Part shown: positions 24,635-39,553 of the stretch, in pieces
How positions within the stretch are numbered: position 1 is the stretch's first letter
How the letters are laid out: the number at the start of each line of letters is the position of its first letter
Source: Dryas octopetala
Taxonomy: Eukaryota; Streptophyta; Magnoliopsida; Rosales; Rosaceae
DNA length: 64,000 nucleotides
Reading direction: 5' to 3'
Assembly: GCA_963921425.1 (NCBI GenBank)
Contig: OY992832.1
Span: 14,230,335-14,294,334, forward strand
Notes under the pieces: generated by a model
Databases searched by the model: none
The model's input: only the letters and a program-made list of their open reading frames with translations
Told to the model about the DNA's origin: nothing
Translations under genes and position numbers: made by a program

Positions 24635-25048
24635 TTAGAACCACTTATTATAGGGTATATAATAGCAATACGAGGGTGTTAAGTCGCAAGTAAGCGACAG
24701 TCTATTTGCGACTCTCAGCATTATCGTTATTTTTTGGGGTGTAAATTGAAAATCATATTTATGAACCACTTGTGACAACCCTTGACAACGACACTGCACT
24801 TGCAACACCTTTAGCTGATGACAACATTCTTCATGAACTTGTGTCATATTGCATTGCGTTGACTCTTGGCACGACCGTGTGAGAAACATCTCACAGCGGC
24901 TCAAGTACTTTGTCTGAATTTGCTTGCAATTGTTACCATGAGGTTCTTCCTTAGTCTCCTTTGTGGTGTTCGCAGCGATGAAGCTGCATGTAACAATGAG
25001 AAGTAGGATTGTGAGGGTTGCTAGTGATGGCTTTGCTAGCTTTGACAT
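24635..25048 (-). CDS. Secreted 2S-albumin-like cysteine-rich protein, copy 3
   Basis: A single exon of 137 aa. A signal peptide (about 1-27, MSKLAKPSLATLTILL) is followed by a short acidic/basic linker and a cysteine domain spaced C-10-C-7-C-5-C-8-CC-9-C-x-C-32-C-6-C. It has ten cysteines, like copy 1 at 17743-18162, with shared strings VHEECC and QCRC. There is no early stop or frameshift. The C-terminal region between CxC and the last two cysteines is less conserved than the rest. It lies in the opposite orientation to copy 1. The gene may be expressed, since it keeps a TATA box of the same form. Function unknown; alternatives are a 2S albumin, an LTP-like protein or an inhibitor. Confidence 0.75.
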   Translation of the reverse strand: MSKLAKPSLATLTILLLIVTCSFIAANTTKETKEEPHGNNCKQIQTKYLSRCEMFLTRSCQESTQCNMTQVHEECCHQLKVLQVQCRCQGLSQVVHKYDFQFTPQKITIMLRVANRLSLTCDLTPSYCYYIPYNKWF

Positions 25049-25224
25049 TGCTCTTGGATTTTATTAATTTAACATCCAAAGAGAGGTTTTTCTTCTTCGT
25101 CTTGGAGATTGGAAATTCGAGTTTAAAATTTTGATGTGCAGATAAATACCTTTTAGTACTAAAGTTACAAGTCTCACAAACGACAAAGGATTTAATGAAT
25201 GAAATTATCATCAAGTGATGAAGC

Positions 25225-25232
25225 ATTTTATA
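25225..25232 (-). promoter_or_regulatory. TATA box of 2S-albumin-like copy 3
   Basis: TATAAAAT on the minus strand in the context CCTATAAAAT, about 180 bp upstream of the ATG. The sequence matches the copy 1 box, but the distance implies a longer leader. Confidence 0.45.
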
Positions 25233-25369
25233 GGTGTTATAACTAAAAATAAAATAAAAATTGTTGGCTTTTGGAAAATGGTGTGGAGTCAATTTTCTGC
25301 TTAAATATTTTAAATTATATTTGCAATCAAGCATAAACGAAATTTTTGTTATCTTTATCATTTACAGAA

Positions 25370-26300
25370 AGGCCAATTCGGTAACTGTAAAAAACTTTGT
25401 AATATCTTTTGGGTAATTCGAATAAAAATGTTTGTTTTATTCAAGGAATAAAATTTCGGGTTTCGAGGAAATTTCGATGGAAATTTCGATGGAAATTTCG
25501 ACGGAAATTTCGAAGATTTTAAATTTCGACAAAAATTCGACGGAAACGATGGAAATTATTATCAAAATACGGAAATTTTGAATGAAACTTCACAATATGT
25601 TTATTTAACATATTATCTACTACATTGATAAAAAACATTGAAAAAAATCAAATTATATGGTAGGTTTCATGTGATATGTGATGAATATAATGCGCGCTGG
25701 AGGCAAATACTATGAAATAAAATTAGTATAATGAATAAATAAAATTGATATATTATTTATACTCTATAATATATACACTAAATTCTATATACTTTATAAT
25801 CTATACTCTATATTATTTAAGATATCGTATAGAATATTAGGGTTTAGGTCCTTTAGGATATTTTTAATTATTTTTTATATAAAAAGGTATTAGAGTTTAT
25901 TGGTTTAGGGTTTAAAAACAATTAAACGAAACTCCAACACGGCCAAACGAAATCTCAAATCATTTTTTTTTTCAATTGCCCAAAAACCTCAAACTAGGAT
26001 ATGGTATATGATATTAGGGTTTAGGTTCTTTAGAGTATTTTAAATTATTTTTTATATTGAAATATATTAGAGTTTACAAATTTAGGGTTTAAAAACAACT
26101 ACATAAAACTCCAAAAAAGCCAAATAAAAACCCAAACTATTTTATTTTCTTTACAATTGACCAAAGGCCCCAAACTCCAATCTACCCTAAACCTTTTAAT
26201 TTTTTTTTCTCTTTTTTTCTTCTTCTTTTTCTTTTTTTCTTTTCTTTTTTTCTTTTCTTTTTTTCTTTTTTTCCTTTCTTTTTTTCTTTTCTTCCTTTCC
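25370..26300. repeat. Repeat-rich sequence left of the assembly gap
   Basis: At about 25455-25530 the unit GGAAATTTCGAT/C is tandemly repeated with variation. From about 25815 to 26165 a unit of about 170-180 bp occurs twice; both copies contain ATTAGGGTTTAGGT and TTTAGGGTTTAAAAACAA. A C/T-rich tract (TTTTTCTTTTC units) runs into the gap at 26301. The type of repeat is not identified; it may be the left part of a transposon cut by the gap. Confidence 0.6.
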
Positions 26301-26500
26301 NNNNNNNNNNNNNNNNNNNNNNNNNNNNNNNNNNNNNNNNNNNNNNNNNNNNNNNNNNNNNNNNNNNNNNNNNNNNNNNNNNNNNNNNNNNNNNNNNNNN
26401 NNNNNNNNNNNNNNNNNNNNNNNNNNNNNNNNNNNNNNNNNNNNNNNNNNNNNNNNNNNNNNNNNNNNNNNNNNNNNNNNNNNNNNNNNNNNNNNNNNNN
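26301..26500. other. Assembly gap (200 N)
   Basis: Exactly 200 N bases, probably a placeholder of arbitrary size. It follows a T/C low-complexity tract, a likely cause of the break. The true length is unknown. Confidence 0.99.
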
Positions 26501-26825
26501 AGACCATTGGGGAAGGCATAAATTTAGGGACCAAAATAAGATTTATGGATTTTACTAAAATTACTTATGGGTCCTGTATTGCAATTGCATTAATATAGAG
26601 TCTGTTTGCTACCCTATGATGAATTGATGACACAGTTGACACAAGGCTAGATGGGTCAGAAGTTTTTTAGATTATTTGATGTCTGTACTCTGTGATTTTG
26701 CAATCATCTTGAGTTATCTTTCGGTAGCATGATGGTTTAAAGTTTTTAATTTATTTTTATATTTTTATGTGATCCAGATCTAAGCTTTGGTTAGCAGGCC
26801 ATCTTTGTAGAATCAGCTAAGGTTC

Positions 26826-28580
26826 ATGTCTGAGCTCGACGGCCAGATTCCTACTGCCTTTGGTATGTTTTGTGTTAATTCATAACTCATTTGTGAGTGT
26901 TGCATGCTTGTGTGAGTGTTTGCGACTGTATATACGAATACGTTAAGAGTATGTTTTTTAGCTTCTATAGGACCTTAAAGATACTATATTGCGTGAAAAC
27001 TTGGATAGCAAGATGCTTAAGGATCATTTTTTGACACCAGTATTCTAGATCATTACAATTTGGTAGATCTACACTTCGAGAAACTGCCTTTTAATGCATA
27101 TTAACGAATTGATAGTAGTAAACAAGGGCTGTTCGGCAACCTGAATAACCCGATCAACCCAGAGAAACCAAGACAACGCCCCCCCAAAAAAAAAAAAACA
27201 AAAAGTTGGCAGTTTTGAGAAGCTAAACAGTTCAGTTTGGTTGCTGATTTTATGAATCTGAAGTCATTGGTTCATTTGTCAGGTTTAGGCGCTATAAAAT
27301 CTGACTAAACCAACCTGAACTAATTTGTATATGTGCTGGCATAAAATATATAAGGTTGTGCTTGGGGTGCTTTGAACCAGGAATTGAGGGGTTATACATG
27401 GTACTTGCTGTTGTTGCTTAGCCACATTTATGTCTGCCTGTTACACATTTTAATTCCTAACAAAGTCCACATCGACTTGCTTTTCCTTGAACTTATAAAA
27501 AGCGGTAGGCTACTCTCTTCTAAATCAGTGGCACTATTCTTCTACTGGTGAAGGAACGCTATCGTCTATTTTCTTTTTTCTCTTAGTTCTCATGATTATT
27601 GCACAAGTGCTTCTCTGCTTGTTGACTTGGATATCAACCCTCCACCATTTAATTCATCCTCAACCAGATTAAGTAGTTGGAAACTATAGTCTTCTGATTT
27701 ATTCCAGATTTTGATTGGTAAAATGTGTGATAAAAAATTTGGCAGACCATCAGCTAGTAAATCAAGTTTTGCTACAAGGGTGCTGGAGTATGTAAGGCTC
27801 CTTTTGATCCTTACTGAAGATATTTGCCTTCACTATGTCAATCTTGGACAAAGTGCTTTATACATTTCATAATGTCATGAGATATCAGCATTTATTTTGA
27901 TATATCTTTTTTTTAATGTAATACAATGCTACCACCTTTGCCTTGCTTGTCTTTTATCCTTGCTCATGTCTCCTTTTGTTGAATCTAATTGAAATCTGAT
28001 GCGTGGGTTCAGATCCGTTTGCTGAGGCAAATGCTGAGGACTCAGGTGCTGGTGCTGGGACAAAAGAGTATGTGCACATTCGCGTACAGCAACGGAACGG
28101 CAGGAAAAGCCTGACAACTGTGCAGGGATTGAAGAAGGAGTTTAGCTACAATAAGATACTCAAAGACCTTAAGAAGGAATTTTGCTGCAATGGTACAGTT
28201 GTCCAGGACCCAGAACTAGGGCAGGTGTGTGTTTACCGGTAAAAGCTTTATTAGTTTAATTCTATTGGACACCCTCTAATTCTGATATTGTTGTCTGTAT
28301 ACAGGTCATTCAGCTTCAAGGTGATCAGAGAAAGAATGTATCTAGCTTCCTAGTCCAGGTAGTTACCCACCACATTAATTGTTTAGATGATGTTAAATGT
28401 TCTGTAGTCGGATGGACAAGTGGTGGATGTGTTTGCTTGATTGTTTCAAGTGTTGGATATCTGAATTCTATTAGATTGTCTTAAAATGCTGACAATTTGG
28501 GGGATCTGGGTCTGACTCTCATTTTCTTTCTGCAGGCTGGCATTGTGAAGAAAGACAACATCAAAATTCATGGTTTCTGA
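26826..28580 (+). CDS. EIF1: Translation initiation factor eIF1 (SUI1 family)
   Basis: Four exons join in frame: 26826-26862, 28013-28224, 28305-28358 and 28536-28580. They give 115 aa, close to the usual 113. The first exon (MSELDGQIPTAF) is only 37 nt. The SUI1 domain runs from about residue 30 to the end, with VHIRVQQRNGRKSLTTVQGL, CCNGTVV and the C-terminus IKIHGF, all diagnostic. eIF1 binds the 40S ribosome and guards AUG selection during scanning. Intron 1 is 1150 bp. Sequence ending TTTGTAG just before the first exon suggests a further 5'UTR intron, so the promoter may lie near or inside the gap at 26301-26500. The coding sequence seems intact. Confidence 0.95.
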
Positions 28581-29789
28581 ACTGCAGCCAGCGGCGAAGA
28601 CATGGTGGGGGCAAATGGGGTCTACCGACCCCTATTAGCTTATGTTAGTGCAAATGACCATTTTGGTCACCGCAGTTTGGTGGTGGTTTTAATTTTTACA
28701 GTCAAGTTCTTGTTGTTTACTATTTGATACAATCAAGTCCTAAGGGTCTGTAGTGATATAATGATATTATGGTAATTGGACCAATGAAATAGTGTTGAAC
28801 ATGCTGGTATTCTTCAATGCCATTGAACATGCTGCCGAAGCTTTCATCATCATTTAATGAAAAAATTAATCATTTCAAAATTGTTCTCATCACTTCCATT
28901 GCTCCAAGAACCCATTTTCATTTTATTATGGTCAGGCTTAATGTGATTCTCTACTTTTTAGAGCCAGTACCTGCAACAGCATTTGAACCGAACAACCAAT
29001 ATCAAGAAATATAAATTGCGCTTTCTAGATTTTCTTAGATACCAAGCCGGGAAAGTTTTTCAGATTCCAAAACACTTCAATTTCTTTTTCTTCCATGTTC
29101 CTCATCAACCAAACAGACCTAACTTCAACAAACCAATACTTTCTTTGTTAATCCCCAGCTACCCAGCTTTGCGTATTTGGAGAATCAGAAATTCAAACAC
29201 ATGAAGACAAAAATCTGTGACTAAAAATAAAAAAAAGTCATCCTTAGTCAAAATATTTCAGAAGCTGGTTGTCATGTATGGTCCTAGGGTATGATGGACA
29301 AAAGAAGCATGTGTGATTCCATGTTTCTTAATATTTGCATTCCAAATTTCCAAGTGCAAAGTTCATATTGCTTCGGTTGAAAAGCAAGCTTCACAAAAAC
29401 AACAATAGAGTGAGGAAAAGACGTACCTCTTTTTTTTGGTCGAATTTTTTATTGTTTGGGTGTAACTGGGGGCTCAAGGCCCAAACACAAAAACAACAAC
29501 TAACAAAAGCAATTCTTCACATCATTTTCAGCACTCAGAATTTTGGAGTCCATGTTGGTATTAGTTCAATATAATATAATTAAGTATAGTCCAAATCAGT
29601 ATAATTCAGTACGTTGTATACTTGTATCTTAAGAAACTAAAGAAACAGTGGGTAATCCTATTTATAGTATTGTGTTACAAGAGTCATAGATACAAAGTGA
29701 TACTTGTTGAAACAAAACCCTAATGCTACCAGAGCAAAACCCTTTTTAGACATGAATCATTTGGCTTCATTTGGAATGTTCACCTAAGC
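28581..29789. other. Intergenic region downstream of eIF1
   Basis: This holds the eIF1 3'UTR and then AT-rich sequence. No gene or clear repeat was seen. Confidence 0.5.
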
Positions 29790-31385
29790 CTCACATCTAG
29801 GGGTGGGTAAAAATACCGAAATACCGAAAAATACCGATACCGAACCGATTTTATACCGAAAAATACCGATACCGAAAATACCGATGAATTTGGCAACGGT
29901 ATTGGTTTACAAAACCCGGTACCGACGGTATACCGATACCGACCGCATATTGAAAAAATATAATTAAAATAATTCATTTTTATACATTTCTATACTATAC
30001 TGGTATACCCTAAATATAAAATACTTAGTATTACTTTTCTATATAATTTATAATTTTATATAATACATTTCTAATTTTCTATAATTTATATCAAACATAT
30101 ATAAATTTATAAACCCTAAACCTATAACTTATTACTTATATGTTTTTTAATTTATATAATACATTTTTATATAATATTATACTAAATTATAAACCCTATA
30201 TAGTATATAGTATATGTACATGATATCTCATACTGAATTACTAATTTCTATACCCTAATAGTCTAATACTATAAATTTATAATTCATAGATTCATGATTG
30301 GTAACTTAGAGTTTGGTATATAGTATATAATATAATACTATAATATGATATAATATGGTATAGTATAGTATAATATGATAATATTAGTAGTTTAGTATAT
30401 TAATATAATATGATAATACTAGAAATTTTAAATTTTTATTCAACTATGGTTTTAAGAGGTTTTTAAAGGATGTTGAATTGTGAAGCCCCGTATTTTTTTT
30501 CTAAGATTTATTTTGAAAAGTATTTTAAAGATTTTGGAATTTACTTGGAAAATAAGAAGAGTTTTGATTTAATTTGGGCTTGACTCAAAGTTGACTTTTA
30601 AAACTAGTAGACTTTTGATTTTGACTTTTGGCCCATTAGAAAGGTCTCGAGCTTACGATTTCATAGACACGTAGCACACGTTGATCAGAATTACAGTTTA
30701 GAAGTTACGGATCATACAAGTGTGGGGCAATTGTGTAAAATTTGCATAAGGGTTTTAAAAGCCCATTTTAATTTCTGAAATCCCTCATTCTCTCTCCTCT
30801 CTCCTCTCTCCAGAAATTTCAACAAGTTTCTCTCTCTCTCTCTCTCGCTCTCTTATTCTCACTTCTCTCTCTCTCGGGCAGCATTCCCTGCACACACCCA
30901 GCTCCACCCAAGTCCAGCCCCTCCGGCCACTTTCCTCGACAACCCAAGATCATCGACGAGCTGTTCTCGCCGGCGCCAACCCCCCCAGACCAGTCCCCTT
31001 TGCCAGCCCGCCGCTCTCTCTCTCTCTCCTCTGTTCTCTCTCTCCTTCGCGCCCCCTGCAAGCGCACATGGCCCAGCCACCTGACGCCGACCACCTTACC
31101 GGCCCTCTCCTCCAGCCAGGCCAACTCCCCTGCGCGACCCCTGCTCGGGAAACCTCCAACAGGACCGCTGGCTCCTCCAATTTTCCGATCGATCTCCTCT
31201 GTCGCACCCCCTCCCTCTCTCCCTCTCTCTGTCTTATCTCTCCTGTAGTCGGCACCGCCATTCTCCGACCGATACCGCCACTCTCCGACCGATACCGAAG
31301 TGATCGGTTACCGACCCATATCAGTCGAAATTCGGTTTGGGTGTTTCGGTACGGTAACCGTACCGAACCCACCCCTACTCACATC
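29790..31385. mobile_element. Non-autonomous hAT-like element, 1580 bp, with perfect 8-bp TSD
   Basis: CTCACATC occurs at 29790-29797 and again at 31378-31385. The insert 29798-31377 has perfect 11-bp inverted ends, TAGGGGTGGGT and ACCCACCCCTA. Both subterminal regions are packed with ACCGA/TACCG motifs (left 29816-29945, right 31260-31370), as in hAT subterminal binding-site arrays. No transposase is present. The interior includes an AT-rich part, an apparent retrotransposon LTR fragment, and a C/T-rich and GC-rich part (30780-31260). Confidence 0.9.
30475..30800 (+). mobile_element. Possible Ty3/Gypsy LTR fragment nested in the hAT-like element
   Basis: The segment from GTGAAGCCCCGTATTTT through GACTCAAAGTTGACTTTT, TCTCGAGCTTACGATTTC and GTGTGGGGCAATTGTGTAA reads like the 5' part of plant Gypsy LTRs as I remember them. 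No internal domain or second LTR is present, so this is at most a fragment. Confidence 0.4.
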
Positions 31386-32085
31386 AGTTGGAGTTGGATT
31401 TGTCACAAAAGCCAAATGAAAGAAAGTTGTACGCTACAGCACTATTCTCGCATCCAAACAGAAAAAAATCATGGACGCAGATATCCCACCCCCTATGCAA
31501 AGATATTATTTCCTTATATTCGGCTTTCTCATTGATAATGACAAAAGCTCTGGAAAAGTTATCAAAAATGGCACCCACCCACACATGAAAACAGTGAAGT
31601 ACACTCTCATACACAGTGTGGACTGCTTCATCTTCATGTGTGCCACTTGTAGTAGCTCTAGATAATACGTCCAACAAATTCTAGACCCTTCATATCCTAT
31701 CCTCTCCCCACGTGTCCGAGTTTCCCATTTTTAAGATATTGAATGCTCTCTATACCCTACATAAATTTTTTTTTTCACTAAACTTCCAGTTTTACCCTCA
31801 AATTAAAGGAACACAGCAGCAGCCAACCTCATCCGGGAACCCCCCACCCCATACCCTCCCTAGTGGTATGGGCGAAGAATCGCCAGCCATGGCTGGCAGG
31901 AGGGGCTTAGGTGGATTGTGCTATTGTTGGTTATTTTTGTTTTTTCATAATAAGTTAGATTAAATTTTTTTGTTTTTGTACTTTCACCAAATTTTAACTA
32001 TTTTTGTAATTAAGTCTAAATCTTTAATTTTATTTAAATTATTGACGAAAATCTAATGTAGTAGCACATATTTAGTACGTAGATA

Positions 32086-32284
32086 GACATTTTGGAGAGA
32101 TATTTTAGTGTAACTGATACACCGCCATATAGTGTAATTAATATATGTGTCATAATATGAGTGAATATTATTAATACTATACCTTATTAATATAAATATA
32201 CCGTCTAATAATAGTCTTACACGTTAAATTAATTACACCACATAGCGGTGTATTGGGAACATTAAAAAAATTCTCGACATTTTG
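32086..32284. mobile_element. MITE copy B with 9-bp TSD (Mutator-like), 181 bp
   Basis: GACATTTTG at 32086-32094 recurs at 32276-32284. The insert 32095-32275 has inverted ends beginning GAGA and sharing ATACACCG and GTGTAATTAAT. The middle is the reverse complement of copy A (15233-15417). The duplication supports a Mutator-like family. Confidence 0.8.
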
Positions 32285-32419
32285 GACATCTTATGTGCCA
32301 AACACATGTTGTCACATCAGATTTCTAGTTTGAGTTTTGTTTTCTTCCTTATTGGAAAAATATTTATTGCTTTTTTTTTTGGACAAAACTAATTTTACCA
32401 TTATTTTAAAATATCATCT

Positions 32420-32510
32420 CTATTGTTATTCCTTAAATAAAAATGTCATCTTTATTGTCATTCCTTAAATAAAAATGTCATCTCTATTGTCATTCCTTAA
32501 AATGTCAGCT
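32420..32510. repeat. Minisatellite of about 33-bp units
   Basis: The unit containing ATTGTCATTCCTTAAATAAA and AATGTCATCTCT is repeated about 2.5 times with few changes. Confidence 0.75.
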
Positions 32511-33520
32511 TGAATTTTGTTTTCCCCTTTATAATTGGAAAACTGACTTTTTTTATTTTCTGAGAATAGAAATAAAAAAATAATTTATGATTTACTTTCT
32601 TAAGATTACCAAACAACAGAAAAAAGAATTTTACATTCTATCCCATCTTAAAAAATGCAAAAAAATTGATTTTTAAAAATGTCAATTATGTAAACCAAAG
32701 GGCCCTAAGTGTTCATTATATGTGTGGGCATTCTCGGCACTCGATGAGAACTTGAACATGAATATGGATAGAAAGTTTATGAGTTTTCTGCAATTTACAG
32801 TCTTTCCATGATGCCTCCTGCACTTTTTGACGACGAGATGGCAACAAGGTTTCGTACGCATTAGTTAGGCATGCAATTTCCTTTTCGGGTTTTAATTGTT
32901 GGGTAAATATTGATTCTGGGCCTCTTTGGCTGACATAACTTCTGTAAGATGATTTATCTCACGAATAAAAGCCAAGTATTAAGGATTTAGACTTGATGGC
33001 ACAAAAAAAAAAAAATTTAACTTAAATTGCTATCTTATTGGAAATTTGGTTGAAATGCAAGCATAAAAAAATGTCACTTAGAAGTGTCCTCATAGATTAT
33101 ATGAATTTTTAGAAGAATTGACTTTTATATAATCTATCAAAATTTAAAACTAAATGATTAGAATTCTCATGACGTTTGTTAGGGTGAATCAAATCTATTT
33201 AAATCTACCATTTAATAAAATTTATAAATTTTTTAAGACACCAAAATTTCTAAATAATCTATTAAAATTCGAGTTGATATATTTCTTTAGCCGTTTTTAT
33301 ATTTTGTACAAAGGATATAACTGGAATTTAATGTTGAAAAAGAATTGGTAGTTAATTCGGAGCAGATTGTAGGGTACAGATAGAGCTTCCCGCAGATATT
33401 TCAGAGCGTCTCCTCCTTAAATAGTCACTAGTCTCCTCACTCCCATATTGAACAAACAAAACCTGAAACAACTTGCTAACACTTTCTCCTTATCTACTTC
33501 ATTTTCTTTATCAATAGTAA

Positions 33521-36661
<3,141 letters not shown>

Positions 36662-37615
36662 ATTGTGTCATACCAGATGTTGTTAATAAAAATGGGAAAA
36701 CAGAAAAAGAGTGGTTTAGGACTGAGTTTTATGGTGGCTAGTGAGGATAGTTTGGATGTGACTCTATGTGGTAAGTTTTGTTAATAATGTTTGTGGATGT
36801 CACTCTGTTATTTTGCTCAGACTTTTGTTGGAAATGAAAAGGTAGCATCACTTGCTTCCTATTACCTATTTACCTTCTAAGCTTCTGTACCCTATTCGCA
36901 TCTTCTTCTTTGTACTTAATTTATAGTATTTGAATGAGGGATTCTTCTATGAGACTGAAACAACCTATATTTACACACAAAAAGTGTGCACTTGCACACA
37001 CTAGATGACTCGAACTAGAACTACCCTTGAAAGAGATGTGCAATTGCATATCAAGCTTTTGCTGCTTGCATTCCATTTGTTGGCATATATTGGCTATTTA
37101 ATTGGTAATGGTTCATGGCACAAGATGTATGGTCTATGATGCATGCATGCCAACAATTCCACAGGAAGTGCATGTTGCATCAAAACTTGACCAGAAGAAT
37201 ATTACAGCAGAAGAAAGACTTGAAAATTAAGCCCCACCCTTGGCTTTCTTAGAAAAAGGTTGCAGTGATTGCGAAAGAAACTTGGTGGCAGATCATTAGC
37301 CAAATTGAGTTTTAGTCTGAAACTTGAGTCATCAATGCTAAATTGCTAATTAAGCTCCCCAAATCTTAATTCACTCTCATCCATCTTTATGTCTTACTGA
37401 AGTTTTAGACTGTAATATCTGAATATGATAACCCTTGCACAACATTCCTTGTGGAATGTGATGCACTATGACAGAGAAAGAAAATGAAAGAAAAATTTAA
37501 CTCCATTTATTCATCCATCTCACAGGCTATTTAAGCAACAAGCTTAGATAATGATAATAAGAACCACCTAGAAATTTGTAGCACCTCTCCCAGCTAGCAT
37601 GACCCATATACTCAG

Positions 37616-37718
37616 TAGCCCAATATGACCAGCACCAATGATAGCCCAATAGTAGCCCACGAGACCAAATATGACCTGCACCAATAATAGCCCAATAGAG
37701 TAGCCCACGAGACCTGGA
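37616..37718. repeat. Tandem duplication of about 50-bp unit
   Basis: Two near-identical units each contain ATATGACC, GCACCAAT and AGCCCACGAGACC in order. Confidence 0.75.
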
Positions 37719-37731
37719 TAGCCAATCATAA

Positions 37732-38042
37732 ATCATCTAAGGCCCACGCTAAATTCACCACCCTCACATCAGCTGCTGAGTTCACCACCTTAATATATTT
37801 TGTTAAACTTTTTTTCTATTTTACTCTCTTTTGCAAAATAAATATAAAATCATCAACACTTATTCGGTAGTTATCTACCGAAACCTCCACCAATGTTTGG
37901 CAGATAACTACCGAATAATCCATCAAAGTTTAGCAGATACTCGTAGAATGATTATCTATCGAAGGGTAAAATTGAAATTTTTGAAATTGGGTGGTGAACT
38001 CAGCAGTTGAGGGTAGTGGATTTAGCTTGGGCCATCATTTAA
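37732..38042. mobile_element. Non-autonomous TIR element, 293 bp, with 9-bp TSD (Mutator-like)
   Basis: ATCATCTAA (37732-37740) and ATCATTTAA (38034-38042) match at 8 of 9 bases. The ends of 37741-38033 are inverted over about 45 bp, sharing GGCCCA, GCTAAAT and CTGCTGAGTTCACCACC. Inside, 37860-37876 and 37902-37918 form a perfect 17-bp inverted repeat (TTATTCGGTAGTTATCT). Confidence 0.75.
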
Positions 38043-39553
38043 TCATCTACTTATGATTAAATAATTAGAGAAATACAATGTTTTCAACAAAACACTAAAA
38101 TAATTTGTAATTATAATCACATGGTTAAAATAATTTTTGATTTGATTGCTTTTTGGAAATATAATTTTTAGAATAAAACATAAAAAATAGATGTTTTGAA
38201 TTGTGAGATTATGCTTAAGAAAGTGCTTAATTTACAAACCGATTAGAATTTGAGCGCTTAGTATCATGTTATAATAAGTGGATTGTATAGTAATCCAAGA
38301 GGCAACAGTTTCTCCCAAGTTTTGGTCACCACCAGGGTGGGCATAAACCCTGTCTCCTCACTCATATCTCAATTTCTCCTATCCCTTCTCTTCTGTGTCT
38401 CCTTGTCTCGGCGTCGTCACCTTTCTAAATATGAGCCAACAGTCGTTGCTACCCACCAAATTGAAACTAACTACCTAATCGATTAGAATCTAGCTCGAAC
38501 CAATTGCCTTATGTATAAGAGATTTCAGGCCAATGAAAGCCTAACTTGAACCCTTAATTGAGGCAAGTAGCAATTTGAGTTCTAACCCGACCCAAACCGA
38601 CTAATGCCCATATTCATCACTTATTATAGCTCATTTTTTCATGAATTTTCTTGAATTAACCAATCTTATCTCATTAGGTTTGCTATTTGCATGGATCCCT
38701 TTACTAATTAACGGGCTTAAGTTAAAAATAAACATTTAATTATGAGGTGAATTTCATTAGGGTCCACAAATTAAAATCTTTAAAAAATATCTATAAATTA
38801 ACATCTAAATAAAAAAATTGACATTCTTTTGGTGAATTATTAGTGTTAAAGTTAAATGCTAGCGTGCCAACCATAACACGACATGTTTAATGACTTGTTA
38901 GTAGGCATCTTCTAGGCCTAGTTTTGTGAGGTGGAAGTATCAGTGATTGAGTTTGAGAATAATGATCAATGAGACGTGAGCTCTAATGAGAATTATCAAA
39001 GTGTGCATAGCTCTTAACGAGGAGGATGATAAAAATAATGTCATTAAACCTGCCACGCTATGATCGGCCATATTGGGATTTAACCCCCACACTAACAGCT
39101 CACCAAATAAAAGTCAATTTTTCAATTGAGATATTAACTTGCGGACGCTTTTTGAAAATAAAATTAATTCGTAAATTCGATGAAATTCAACACACAAAAA
39201 TAAAAAAAGGGAAAATGCCAAAAAGCCAAAAAGCACCGAGCATCCGTAACGTCGTCGTTTTAACTGGGTTTCCACTTTCCTCCCTCTAGAACCGTGTCCA
39301 ACCTCAAGGGGCCTGTGAGCTTGTCTCGCTCCCGCAGTCTCACGTCTCTCAAACCAAAATTAACCGCTTTCAAGGTATGTGCTGACCCTGCTCTCTGTTT
39401 GGTTTCCTAGAAAACCTCAGAAAATAGAGAACAAAAAAAAAAAAACTCATTTTTGGTCTCTCTCAAAATTCTAAGCATTCAATCGGAATATTGTAGTTTA
39501 ATCATAGTTTACTATTTTGTAGGAGCTCACTTTAATGGTGGTGTTTTTGGCAG

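Larger units (their letters stand above)
31386..33520. other. Intergenic region upstream of THI1
   Basis: This contains the MITE at 32095-32275, a short tandem repeat at 32420-32510, and then the THI1 promoter. A TTAAATAG string at about 33418, some 100 bp before the ATG, could serve as a TATA variant. No other gene was seen. Confidence 0.45.
36662..39330. other. Intergenic region, THI1 to DDRGK1
   Basis: This holds the THI1 3'UTR, a two-copy tandem repeat at about 37616-37715, a TIR element at 37741-38033 and AT-rich sequence. No gene was seen. Confidence 0.5.

Noticed and set aside
26157..26558. Open frames crossing the assembly gap
   Set aside because: Most of the predicted protein is unknown bases and a Phe/Ser or Lys/Glu low-complexity tract.
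30950..31535. Overlapping open frames of 97-155 codons on both strands
   Set aside because: They lie in the C/T-rich and GC-rich interior and right end of the hAT-like element and lack conserved features.
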